A DNA stretch of 53,583 nt from an uncultured Eubacteriales bacterium (GTDB taxonomy: Bacteria; Bacillota; Clostridia; Peptostreptococcales; Anaerovoracaceae). Below, one piece after another: positions 8,471 through 16,753 of the stretch (position 1 is the first letter of the stretch; each line of letters begins with the position of its first letter). Below the pieces are notes generated by a model. The model did not search any database and was not told the DNA's origin. It saw nothing but the letters and a program-made list of their open reading frames with translations. The DNA lies in contig CADBRA010000021.1 of the NCBI GenBank assembly GCA_902796965.1, positions 1 to 53,583 of the forward strand, read 5' to 3'. The position numbers and the translations under genes were made by a program.

Positions 8471-8785
8471 ATGAAACTTACTGATTTTACTGAAAAGGAA
8501 CAGAATGAGATAAACGGAGGACTGCCTGAGGCAGAGATTTCAGATAAAGAAGCAGCTGATAAAATAATTGCGCTTGTTCCGCAGGAGTGGATAAAGGCAA
8601 TCCCGTTCTTTGTCAGAAGACACGCAGTTACAAAGACTATTGCAAAGATTGCTGATGAACATCCGGATCTGTATAAAGCGGCGTGCCTTCCGGGAGAAAT
8701 ACCTGAAAGCGAGCGCGAAGAGCTCAGAACGATAATCACTGATATTTTTAAAGAAAAGATGAATAAACACAAAATCATAGCTTAG
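8471..8785 (+). CDS. Small protein of unknown function behind the carboxypeptidase
   Basis: This 104-residue, charged, mostly helical protein is not recognised. It has no signal peptide. ATG at 8471 is chosen over the in-frame GTG at 8462 because AGGAGG (8457-8462) would overlap the GTG but lies about 8 bases from the ATG. It is 12 bases after the carboxypeptidase stop and before a strong terminator, so it belongs to the same transcript. The middle (WIKAIPFFVRRHAVTK) is amphipathic and could touch a membrane or partner. Confidence 0.75.
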   Translation: MKLTDFTEKEQNEINGGLPEAEISDKEAADKIIALVPQEWIKAIPFFVRRHAVTKTIAKIADEHPDLYKAACLPGEIPESEREELRTIITDIFKEKMNKHKIIA

Positions 8786-8807
8786 ACAAGATAAACTGTC
8801 AGTCCGG

Positions 8808-8841
8808 AAGTCCGGCGGAAATTGTTTTCCGCCGGACTTTT
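8808..8841 (+). terminator. Rho-independent terminator
   Basis: AAGTCCGGCGGAAA pairs with TTTTCCGCCGGACTTT around a 3-base loop and runs into T residues. It closes the carboxypeptidase unit. Confidence 0.9.
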
Positions 8842-8872
8842 GCAGTCTGTTTAATCATATTTATCAGATATG

Positions 8873-8881
8873 TGATAGAAT
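8873..8881 (+). promoter_or_regulatory. Extended -10 promoter of the dehydrogenase
   Basis: TGA-TAGAAT is an extended -10 element (TG, one base, then a hexamer close to TATAAT). No good -35 box is seen. A leader of about 118 bases would follow. Confidence 0.4.
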
Positions 8882-9005
8882 GGACAACAATACTTGAGAC
8901 AGAGAAAATTCTCATGTATTTCATGCTGCCTGTGTGACGAACATGCAGCTCTTCAGTATGCTTTACGGCTTATATAAAGCTTAATTTTTTTAGAGGTGGT
9001 GTATC

Positions 9006-9944
9006 ATGGCAAAACGCAAAGTAACAATCATAGGTGCTGGTCATGTGGGATCTCATGTAGCTCTTTCCCTGACATTCGGAGATGCGGCGGACGAGATCGT
9101 GCTTGTCGATAAGGACAGCAGAAAAGCGGCGGCCCAGGCACTCGACATATTTGACGCAGTAAGCTTCGCGCAGCACGGGACTGCAGTCAGAGGCGGAGAT
9201 TATTCTGATGTCGAGGATTCGGATGTTGTCGTCATTTCGATTGGAATGGCGAGAAAGCCCGGCCAGGACCGTGTCCAGATGCTCGATGATTCAATCGTTA
9301 TGTGTGATGAGCTTCTCGATTCCCTCAAGCCATATAAATTTCCGGGAATAATGATTTCAATAACAAATCCATGCGACGTTATAGCCGCTTATCTGCGCCG
9401 CGGACTGGGTCTCGACAGCAGACGCTCCTGGGGAACAGGCACACTCCTCGACACGGCCCGTCTTCTGCGTGTTCTCAGTGCGAACACAGGCGTGGCGCGC
9501 AGCTCAATACAGGGTTTTACACTCGGGGAGCACGGTGAATCGTCGATGATTCCGTTTTCGCTCGTGCGCATCGGCGGAGTCCCTTATTGCGATTTCGGAC
9601 TGGATGACGATGAAATATTAAAGGAAGTGCGCGCCGGAGGCTGGGATATCGTAAACTACAAGCTCTGCACAGAATTTGGAATCGGAAGAGCCTGCGCGAG
9701 CATGGTCGAGGCGATTTTGCGCGATGAACACAAGGTATTTCCAGCGTCTGTAAGTCTCGACGGAGAATACGGAGAAAGAGATGTTCAGATCGGAGTTCCG
9801 TGCGTCATTGGTGCTGACGGTATTGAAAAGATCATCGAAGTCAGCATGACAGATGAGGAAAAGTCCGAATTTCATAATTCGTGCGATGTTGTGCGCAAAA
9901 ACACGTCAGCAGCCATATCAAAGGGAAAACGCGGTGTACAATAG
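9006..9944 (+). CDS. Lactate/malate dehydrogenase family enzyme
   Basis: This 312-residue NAD-dependent 2-hydroxyacid dehydrogenase has the Rossmann motif IGAGHVGSH with Asp in LVDKD for NAD choice, the mobile loop GMARKPGQDR, the Asp-Arg pair in GTLLDTARL and the catalytic His in LGEHGES. The loop residue that separates the two activities (Gln in lactate, Arg in malate dehydrogenases) is Arg here (A-R-K-P-G), which favours malate/oxaloacetate. The overall sequence, including GEYGERDVQIGVPCVIG, looks like either. The length is normal. It stands alone between two terminators behind AGAGGTG. Automatic annotation would probably say lactate; the loop argues for caution. Confidence 0.85.
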   Translation: MAKRKVTIIGAGHVGSHVALSLTFGDAADEIVLVDKDSRKAAAQALDIFDAVSFAQHGTAVRGGDYSDVEDSDVVVISIGMARKPGQDRVQMLDDSIVMCDELLDSLKPYKFPGIMISITNPCDVIAAYLRRGLGLDSRRSWGTGTLLDTARLLRVLSANTGVARSSIQGFTLGEHGESSMIPFSLVRIGGVPYCDFGLDDDEILKEVRAGGWDIVNYKLCTEFGIGRACASMVEAILRDEHKVFPASVSLDGEYGERDVQIGVPCVIGADGIEKIIEVSMTDEEKSEFHNSCDVVRKNTSAAISKGKRGVQ

Positions 9945-10002
9945 GCGCGGAAAGCGGAAAAATACAGCGTATTCATGACAGGTGCCTGATATAAAAACGG
10001 GC

Positions 10003-10040
10003 AGACAGAGGCAGAAACTGATTCTGTCTCTGTTTTTTTT
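10003..10040 (+). terminator. Rho-independent terminator after the dehydrogenase
   Basis: CAGAGGCAGAA and TTCTGTCTCTG pair around ACTGA, followed by eight T residues. Confidence 0.85.
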
Positions 10041-10114
10041 CAAAAACAACTGATCTATAGTGCCGTGGACAGGCCAGGGCTGGCAGCAATCCACAGATAG
10101 TATGAAATGCGTGG

Positions 10115-10143
10115 TTACGGGCAGCATGTTTTCAGTGTATAAT
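10115..10143 (+). promoter_or_regulatory. Promoter of the TerB-BrxD-helicase set
   Basis: A perfect -10 box TATAAT lies at 10138-10143. The -35 at the 17-base spacing is TTACGG (10115-10120), a poor match. The start of transcription would fall near 10150, inside the LexA box. Confidence 0.55.
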
Positions 10144-10149
10144 AATAAA

Positions 10150-10163
10150 CGAACAAATGTTTG
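10150..10163. promoter_or_regulatory. Probable LexA (DinR) operator, SOS box
   Basis: CGAACAAATGTTTG matches the Gram-positive LexA consensus (CGAAC, four bases, GTTCG) at all but one position, and that one is a C-to-T change in the second half-site. It lies 7 bases after TATAAT, over the expected transcription start, where a repressor would block the promoter. No other comparable site was seen between genes in this window. The site is seen; LexA control is inferred. Confidence 0.6.
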
Positions 10164-10220
10164 ATTTTAACCGTCAGGTCTGAGTGAAATACATGATAAC
10201 GTGAGAGGAGGTGTTCAATC

Positions 10221-12464
10221 TTGATAGATCTTGATCTCATGATGTCGATAATAAAATACAGCAGAAGGAAATTTCACGCATCTGTTTCGCAGCCAGGAAC
10301 AGATGCGCAGGCAAGCGCAGTGCTGCGTCTGGCTGACGGCGGAGAATGGTTCGGAATAATCCTTAGAAGCGGCGAACTGCTGGTCAGGTGCAGCGGCAGA
10401 CACGCGGAGATGCTCATGGATCTGCGCGGCTTCAGTTCAGTGAAGGGACAAGGAGATCAGAATGGAATCAAGGTGCGCCTCGACGAAAATGCCGACAGAG
10501 AGATGATAAGGCTCCTGCTCAATGAATCATTCGTCATCTCAGGCGGCACAGAAAGTGTGACGGGATCGGACGGATATTATTCAGGCAGTTCTGATGAACC
10601 GGAGATCACATATACAGAAGTATACTCAGATGTTCCGCTAAGCGGAATGTCCGCGGAGCGGTCGGAAAGCAGCGCCCGTCTTACCGGAAGAAAACGCGCA
10701 GTAAAAAGCTCACGCTTTGAAGCGAACAGAAGTGCAGCAGATGAAGGACGTGATAAAGATGCTCCGCATCTTCCGGAAGTTATTCAGAAGCTGCGCGATG
10801 TTCATATTCCTTCATACAGCATCGGATTTGTCAGCTGCAGATTTTTCACGTTCTATATTCAGGCCAGGATTGCGGCTGACTATGAGGATGATTTCGAATG
10901 GAGCGGGAGTTTTGCGAGGGCTGTTCCCGTTTATAATGATATGAACGCCCGTCAGCTGAGAGGATATTTCGCGTGGCGGACTGCGCTGCGCCGCAAAGAT
11001 GCTGGTGTTGACATCATGAACAACAAGTCGTTTGTGCTTGTGAACATTTATGAGATACTATGCGGAGCCGGAGTCATGCCGGAGGATGGGTTGGAAAGAC
11101 TGCTCTGGTACCGCGGAGTTTTTCAGCAGCATGATGCTGAGTTCGCAGATCAGATCGGCTCATGGATTCACGATTACATCATATATTATCATCTTAAGGA
11201 ACGCGTGTCGCCGGAGTTCTTCCCTGAGTTGGAAACAGACCGCGCACTTGCGTTGTTCGCCGGAATCGAAGAGGCTGATTCGGATGAGGAGTACTTTTGT
11301 GCTATAAATAAACTTGCCAGTTACAGGATGGACAGATCTTCGTTTCTTTCAAACAACCGTGAGACAGCCGCGGAAGCTCTGAAATATGTATTTAGCGAGT
11401 GTTCAAAGCAGATTGACGCCGAAAAAGGCAGAAGTCTGGCAGATCTGTGCTTTGGAGGCTTTTCAAATGAGCGGATCAGAATAAGTCTGTTCAGAAGTGC
11501 GGTGTTTTATGACTGGCGCAGTCCCGGCAGGCGCGGCGCGGAATATGAGCGTGCATATCTGGGAATATCTCACGCTTCTTTGAACGAATGGGCCGGAGAG
11601 ACGTTCACCGTCGACAAAATAAGGACATACGCACGCCGTGCAGACGGCCGCTGGGAGCTCAGACGCAGCTACAGATTCGGGAAACCGAGCAAGATACTGG
11701 GAGCGATAGTGCGGGAGACAGACAGGCAGCTGAGAACGATGCTCGATACGTCGCATCCGCTTAAGAAAAACGAACATGGCGAATATTTCAGCGGATCAGT
11801 GATCGCCGCGCTGAAAAGATATTTCAGCGAAAAGGAAAAAGCGGAACGGCCTGAAATAAAGATAGACATGTCAGCTCTTGCTGACATAAGGCGCGACGCG
11901 GCGCTCACGCGCGATTCGCTGATTGTCGAAGATGATGACGGGGCAGATGCAGTTATGCTGCCGGGAAAAATATCAATATCATGTGAAGTGCGCGACGCGG
12001 TTCAGAAAATGGATTGCGCCGGTGCAAATAGTGAAACAGACCGCTGCAGCATGCCGGAAGCAGCACTGACTGATGCACCGGGTTCAATTGAAGCCGATCT
12101 GAGTCCGGTGCCACCCGGAGCGCGTGAACCGGACGGCAGTGCCGAGACTGAAAAGTCAGTGGCATATGATTCTGAAAAAGTGGCTTTATCTGATAGGGAA
12201 CAGATGCGGAGTCCGTCTGCCGATTCCGGCGGAGCCGGCGCAGGACATGAACGTTTCCTGCTTGAGGCTCTGCTTTACGGAAAACCTTACAGAGAATATT
12301 TTAAACAGAATCATCTCAGCGTGGCAGTAGTTGCTGACAGTGTCAACGAAATTATGATGGATGCAGTCGGAGATATAGTGATAGATTTCGACGGCAGCAT
12401 GCCGGTTTTGATAGAGGACTATGAGGATGATATACGCGAATGGCTGGAGGCGGCGTCAGAATGA
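10221..12464 (+). CDS. TerB-N/TerB-C protein with MmcQ/YjbR-like N-terminal domain
   Basis: This 747-residue protein opens with about 110 residues that resemble the MmcQ/YjbR DNA-binding fold (GEWFGIILRSGELLVRC, then IKVRLDE...MIRLLLNESFVI). After a Ser-rich linker comes a TerB-N domain, marked by MNARQLRGYFAWRTALR at about 241 and YEILCGAG at 277-284. A TerB-C part follows (IDMSALADIRRDAALTR near 555), is interrupted by an acidic Pro/Ser/Ala linker (about 580-675), and ends with FLLEALLYG, VADSVNEIMMDAVGD and LIEDYEDDI (676-747). The start is TTG, 9 bases after AGGAGG; an in-frame ATG at 10239 is less likely. It is first of three co-directional genes with an ATPase and a helicase. TerB-type domains have been tied to membrane-linked stress and DNA-processing systems; here it is probably a scaffold or sensor. 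Confidence 0.82.
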   Translation: MIDLDLMMSIIKYSRRKFHASVSQPGTDAQASAVLRLADGGEWFGIILRSGELLVRCSGRHAEMLMDLRGFSSVKGQGDQNGIKVRLDENADREMIRLLLNESFVISGGTESVTGSDGYYSGSSDEPEITYTEVYSDVPLSGMSAERSESSARLTGRKRAVKSSRFEANRSAADEGRDKDAPHLPEVIQKLRDVHIPSYSIGFVSCRFFTFYIQARIAADYEDDFEWSGSFARAVPVYNDMNARQLRGYFAWRTALRRKDAGVDIMNNKSFVLVNIYEILCGAGVMPEDGLERLLWYRGVFQQHDAEFADQIGSWIHDYIIYYHLKERVSPEFFPELETDRALALFAGIEEADSDEEYFCAINKLASYRMDRSSFLSNNRETAAEALKYVFSECSKQIDAEKGRSLADLCFGGFSNERIRISLFRSAVFYDWRSPGRRGAEYERAYLGISHASLNEWAGETFTVDKIRTYARRADGRWELRRSYRFGKPSKILGAIVRETDRQLRTMLDTSHPLKKNEHGEYFSGSVIAALKRYFSEKEKAERPEIKIDMSALADIRRDAALTRDSLIVEDDDGADAVMLPGKISISCEVRDAVQKMDCAGANSETDRCSMPEAALTDAPGSIEADLSPVPPGAREPDGSAETEKSVAYDSEKVALSDREQMRSPSADSGGAGAGHERFLLEALLYGKPYREYFKQNHLSVAVVADSVNEIMMDAVGDIVIDFDGSMPVLIEDYEDDIREWLEAASE

Positions 12465-12467
12465 CAT

Positions 12468-12548
12468 ATGATGGGTGCGCTTCAGAGTGAGGCAGCGGAA
12501 TATCGCAGACGGACAGAGACTGACAGGAGGGACGGAGTGCAATTATGA
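12468..12548 (+). CDS. Possible 26-residue ORF coupled to the ATPase gene
   Basis: An ATG four bases after the TerB stop opens a 26-codon frame (starting MMGALQSEAAEYRR) whose stop TGA overlaps the ATG of the next gene in an ATGA junction. No good ribosome site precedes it. It may serve translational coupling or be chance. Confidence 0.25.
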   Translation: MMGALQSEAAEYRRRTETDRRDGVQL

Positions 12549-13906
12549 CTTCAGATAGAAAGGTGCCGAGGCGCATTGCGGGCGTCATCATAAATTCACT
12601 TAAAGGCGGCGTTGTGCCGAGGACGGGGCTGCCGTACATTACGGTCGGCAGGAGACGCGAGATAGAAGCGCTGCTTCACGATATCGATATTGTGGCTGAT
12701 GGCGGAGCTTCGTTCAGGTTTATAGAAGGGCGCTACGGCAGCGGCAAGAGCTTTCTGCTTCAGACTGTCAGGAATTATGTGATGGACCGCGGTTTTGTTG
12801 TCGTGGATGCTGATCTGTCGCCTGAGAGGAGATTTTACGGGACTAAAGGGCAGGGGCTCGCTACATACCGTGAGCTTATGCGTAATATGTCTACAAAGAC
12901 AAGGCCCGAGGGAGGTGCGCTGCCTCTGATACTCGACCGCTGGATAGAGTCTGTCAAGTCGGAGACTGCGGACGAAATGATGAGGGAAACAGGCGCTGAG
13001 CCTGATCCCGGAGATTCTTTATTCCAGATGGCTGTCGAGAGAACGATCATGGATGTTGTGCGGTCGATGCAGGAAATGGTGCACGGTTTTGATTTCGCAA
13101 GACTGCTCACTCTTTACTACAGGGCCTGTGAAAACGACGATTATGAGACAAAAGGAAAGATCCTCAAGTGGTTCCGCGGAGAATACACGCTGAAGACCGA
13201 GGCAAGACAGGAGCTGGGAGTGTCTGTGATCATTACAGATGATGACTGGTATGATTATCTGAAGCTTTTCGCTGCTTTCTTCGTCAGGGCGGGATATGGC
13301 GGGCTTATGATCATGATCGATGAGCTCGTCAATATCTTCAAGATTCCGAATTCTGTCAGCCGCCAGAACAATTACGAGAAAATACTGACTATGTACAATG
13401 ATACGATGCAGGGCCGCGCACGGTATCTTGGCATAATCATGTGCGGCACGCCGCAGTGCATCGAGGACAGACGCCGCGGAGTATACAGCTACGAGGCGCT
13501 GAGATCGCGCCTTGCCGACGGCAGATTTTCGCGCGGGGGAAACAGGGATCTGCTCGCGCCTGTCATACATCTCGAGCCTCTGTCGGCTGAGGAGATGCTC
13601 GTACTGACAGGAAAGCTGGCGGATATCCATTCGCAGCTCTACGGCTGTGAGTCTGTAATGACTGATGACGATCTGGCAGCCTTCATCAAGAAAGAATATG
13701 AACGCGCGGGAGCAGATACCCATATAACGCCGCGCGAGATAATCAGGGATTTCATCGAGCTTCTCGATCTACTTTATCAGCATCCTGACGTGACACCGGA
13801 GAACCTTATGGAGACTGGAACGTTCGTGACCGCATCTTCTGTCTCAGGAACTTCTGATGCCGGCAGAAGTGCTGACGAGGACAGATTTGCTGAGTTTACG
13901 CTGTGA
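12545..13906 (+). CDS. BrxD-like (DUF2791) P-loop ATPase
   Basis: This 453-residue protein matches the AAA-type ATP-binding family used as BrxD in some BREX phage-defence systems. It starts with the family's typical RRIAGVIINSLKGGVVPRTGL and then Y-x-x-VGR, Walker A GRYGSGKS at 62-69, Walker B LMIMIDE at 254-260, and a sensor strand LGIIMCGTPQ at 295-304. A basic RRRGVYSYEALRSRL segment and a helical C-terminal domain follow (ITPREIIRDFI). All ATPase motifs look intact. The gene follows the TerB gene by 80 bases with a GGAG site. In BREX the partner is the helicase BrxHI, and such a helicase lies next here. BREX methylase, PglZ and BrxC are absent. I infer DNA-linked motor or loader activity. 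Confidence 0.88.
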   Translation: MTSDRKVPRRIAGVIINSLKGGVVPRTGLPYITVGRRREIEALLHDIDIVADGGASFRFIEGRYGSGKSFLLQTVRNYVMDRGFVVVDADLSPERRFYGTKGQGLATYRELMRNMSTKTRPEGGALPLILDRWIESVKSETADEMMRETGAEPDPGDSLFQMAVERTIMDVVRSMQEMVHGFDFARLLTLYYRACENDDYETKGKILKWFRGEYTLKTEARQELGVSVIITDDDWYDYLKLFAAFFVRAGYGGLMIMIDELVNIFKIPNSVSRQNNYEKILTMYNDTMQGRARYLGIIMCGTPQCIEDRRRGVYSYEALRSRLADGRFSRGGNRDLLAPVIHLEPLSAEEMLVLTGKLADIHSQLYGCESVMTDDDLAAFIKKEYERAGADTHITPREIIRDFIELLDLLYQHPDVTPENLMETGTFVTASSVSGTSDAGRSADEDRFAEFTL

Positions 13907-14108
13907 CAAATCTGCCGGAGCTGATTTTCGGAATATGATATTCTCAGTATGGCCCATAACAGACGGAGGCTGGATGATCCCGCTCATGAAAAATCCGGAC
14001 AGCGCTTACCGATAAATAAATGTCGCTGCATATGCGGCAATGATCCGGCAGATGGCAGCTTAATGAATCGCAGCACATTGTATTGCAAAAGGGAAAGGAT
14101 AACGATAT
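13907..14108. other. 202-base spacer between ATPase and helicase genes
   Basis: No terminator, promoter or supported gene was found. The spacing is long for an operon. A frame at 13949-14158 overlaps the helicase start and has no family likeness. The helicase is probably still read from the LexA-box promoter, but a weak internal promoter cannot be ruled out. Confidence 0.4.
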
Positions 14109-16526
14109 ATGGATATTTTCAGCAGATATGCGCCGTTTATTCAAGACTATATATATGAAAACGGCTGGGAATCGCTGAGAGCTGTTCAGGCCGCGGCAGG
14201 CGACGCTATTTTCAACACTGACAAAAATGTCCTGATATGTGCGTCAACTGCATCGGGAAAGACAGAGGCTGCTTTTTTTCCTGTTCTCACGGAGCTTTAT
14301 GAGAATCCTCCAGCATCTGTCGGAGTTATTTATGTAGCACCGCTCAAGGCTCTGATAAACGATCAGTTTGAACGGCTCGATTATCTGTGCCGCGGTGCGG
14401 AAATACCCGTATGGCGCTGGCACGGCGATGTTTCAGCGTCACACAAGCGAAAGATGCTCAGATACCCGTCGGGCGTGCTGCAGATAACACCCGAATCGCT
14501 TGAGTCGATGCTGCTCCACAGACACGCCGCAATACCGAAACTGTTCGGTGATCTGAGGTTTGTGATAATTGACGAGATACATTCGCTCATGAGAGGTGAC
14601 CGCGGCGCTCAGACGATATGTCTTATAGAGCGTCTGTCACGTCTGGTGGAGACCGACCCGCGCAGGATAGGTCTGTCAGCGACGATAGGAGACCCTGAAG
14701 CTGCAGGCCGCTTCCTCGCTGCGGGAACGAAACGCGGCACCGTCATTCCCCGCATAGAAGAGAAAGGTCAGGTGTGGCGCCTTTCCATGGAGCATTTTTT
14801 TACGACAGGTCCTCAGGCGGCTGATCCGTCATACCGTGATTCATACATGGAAGGCAGTGTATCGGACGGCGGTTTACAATGTGCTCCGGTAGAACAGATT
14901 GAATTTATGACGCCGTCGGCTGCGAGTGACAGCGGAGCTGTCGACGCACAGGTTGTTCCTGCCATTAATATCGGAGGAAAAGAAGCAGTAAAAGATTCAG
15001 ATATGCTCCCGGAGATTTCGCCAGCGTCTGATACGGCTCCTTCAGCTGCCGATCCTGGAGCAGGGTACATATTTGAGCACACGAGAGGACGCAAATGCCT
15101 CGTTTTCTGCAATTCGCGCGAAGAGGCAGAGGCAGTGACTACTACACTGCGTCAGTACTGCGATGAAAAGGGAGAACCTGACAGATTTCTTATACATCAC
15201 GGCAATCTTTCCGCGTCGATAAGGCAGTCAGCTGAAGAAGACATGAAGGATGAGAATCTCAATCTGACTACGGTGACGACGGCTACGTTGGAGCTTGGTA
15301 TAGACATAGGAAAGCTTGAACGCGCGTTCCAGATAAATGCGCCGTTCACCGTTTCTGCTTTCCTGCAGCGCATGGGCAGGACAGGCCGGCGCGGAATGCC
15401 GCCCGAGATGTGGTTCGTCATGAGGGAGGAGCCGCCGCTGGCGCGCGCGATGATGCCTGACTGCATTCCGTGGGAGCTTATTCAGGGTGTTGCTCTTGTT
15501 CAGCTTTACATAGAGGAAAGGTGGGTAGAGACAGCACGTCCCGGAAGGCTGCCGTATTCTCTGCTTTATCATCAGACCATGAGCACGCTTGCTGCTGGCG
15601 GAGAGATGACTCCGGCCCGGCTCGCTTCGCGCATACTGACGCTCTCCATGTTCAGTCTCGTCAGTCAGGACGACTACAGGATGCTTCTAAATCATCTGAT
15701 AGAGATCGATCACATTGAGCTTACTGAGCGCGGAGGTCTTATAGTGGGACTCGCCGGCGAGCGCGTCGTCAATAATTTCAAATTTTATGCCGTATTTCAG
15801 GATAACGAGGAATATACGGTGAGAAGTGAGTCGCAGGAGATCGGCACGCTTGTCGCTCCGCCGCCCGCAGGTGAAAAAGTAGCGATAGCAGGCCACGTCT
15901 GGGTAGTCGACGAGATAGACAGAAAACGGCATATCATTTACTGTACCATGGTTAAAGGAAAAGTTCCGGCTTATTTCGGCGATGTAGCCGGTGATATAAA
16001 CACGCGCATACTGGAGCGGATGGCAGATGTCCTGCGCGAAAAACCAGATAAGATGTACCCTTATCTGATGAAAAACGCATCTGTGCGTCTCATGAAGGCG
16101 AGAAAAATGGCGCGCAGTGCGGGCATCACAGACAGACCTCTGCGCTGCCTTGGCGGAAGCATGTGGGTGCTGTTTCCATGGCTAGGAAGTTACGCTTTCC
16201 TTGCGCTCGAACGCTTTCTGCGGCTTGTCTGCGGCGATATGCTTGGCATAAAAGGATTTGACCCGCGACGTCCATATTATATGATATTCACGATGCAAGC
16301 CTCTGAACAGGAATTCTACAAAACAGTCACACATATGGCCGAGCGCGGCGTGAATCCGATGGAACTTCTGTATCCGCGTGAAGTGCCGTCATTCGATAAA
16401 TATGACGAATTTCTGCCGGATGAGCTCGTCAGAAAAGGTTTCGCGTACGGCGTGCTTGAGACGGGCGAGATGCTGGACCGCGTGCTTGGATGGAAAAAGT
16501 TCATCGAATGCAGGCTGCCGTACTGA
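14109..16526 (+). CDS. Lhr/BrxHI-like DEAD/DEAH-box helicase
   Basis: This 805-residue superfamily 2 helicase has motif I ASTASGKT at 45-52, motif Ia near VAPLKALINDQ, motif II DEIH at 155-158, motif III SAT at 190-192, motif V TATLELGIDIG at 391-401 and motif VI QRMGRTGRRG at 420-429, with LVFCNSREEAE opening the second RecA domain. All catalytic residues are present. The C-terminal 370 residues resemble the winged-helix and Lhr-type core extension of the BrxHI group. Residues about 232-318 form a low-complexity, Ala/Ser/Asp-rich insert between the two RecA domains that family members normally lack. AAAGGA precedes the ATG. As the third gene of the set it is the likely DNA motor, working with the BrxD-like ATPase and the TerB protein. 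Confidence 0.9.
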   Translation: MDIFSRYAPFIQDYIYENGWESLRAVQAAAGDAIFNTDKNVLICASTASGKTEAAFFPVLTELYENPPASVGVIYVAPLKALINDQFERLDYLCRGAEIPVWRWHGDVSASHKRKMLRYPSGVLQITPESLESMLLHRHAAIPKLFGDLRFVIIDEIHSLMRGDRGAQTICLIERLSRLVETDPRRIGLSATIGDPEAAGRFLAAGTKRGTVIPRIEEKGQVWRLSMEHFFTTGPQAADPSYRDSYMEGSVSDGGLQCAPVEQIEFMTPSAASDSGAVDAQVVPAINIGGKEAVKDSDMLPEISPASDTAPSAADPGAGYIFEHTRGRKCLVFCNSREEAEAVTTTLRQYCDEKGEPDRFLIHHGNLSASIRQSAEEDMKDENLNLTTVTTATLELGIDIGKLERAFQINAPFTVSAFLQRMGRTGRRGMPPEMWFVMREEPPLARAMMPDCIPWELIQGVALVQLYIEERWVETARPGRLPYSLLYHQTMSTLAAGGEMTPARLASRILTLSMFSLVSQDDYRMLLNHLIEIDHIELTERGGLIVGLAGERVVNNFKFYAVFQDNEEYTVRSESQEIGTLVAPPPAGEKVAIAGHVWVVDEIDRKRHIIYCTMVKGKVPAYFGDVAGDINTRILERMADVLREKPDKMYPYLMKNASVRLMKARKMARSAGITDRPLRCLGGSMWVLFPWLGSYAFLALERFLRLVCGDMLGIKGFDPRRPYYMIFTMQASEQEFYKTVTHMAERGVNPMELLYPREVPSFDKYDEFLPDELVRKGFAYGVLETGEMLDRVLGWKKFIECRLPY

Positions 16527-16675
16527 TATGTTCAGACATAAGCAGTATCTGCGCCTGCATATAATAACCAGTCCGCATAAGCGCAGACGTCAATGTATGT
16601 TATAAGAGCTGCCGCATCAGGATAATATGATATGGCATCGGTGGCAGAGCATCGACGGTCATCTGCAAAATAGAA

Positions 16676-16722
16676 AAAGCAGTCCGCTCAGCTGGGAATT
16701 ACTTACTGCGCGGACTGCTTTT
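16676..16722 (+). terminator. Terminator after the helicase
   Basis: GCAGTCCGC pairs with GCGGACTGC across a loop of about 23 bases, flanked by A-run and T-run, so it could work in both directions. Confidence 0.8.
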
Positions 16723-16753
16723 CATGTAATTGATAGAGAAAATATATGTTTAA

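Noticed and set aside
13949-14158. 69-residue frame between ATPase and helicase genes
   Set aside because: It overlaps the helicase start, lacks a ribosome site and has low-quality composition.
10221-16526. Complete BREX system
   Set aside because: Only BrxD-like and BrxHI-like proteins occur. No PglX methylase, PglZ, BrxC or BrxL was found on either side within the window.
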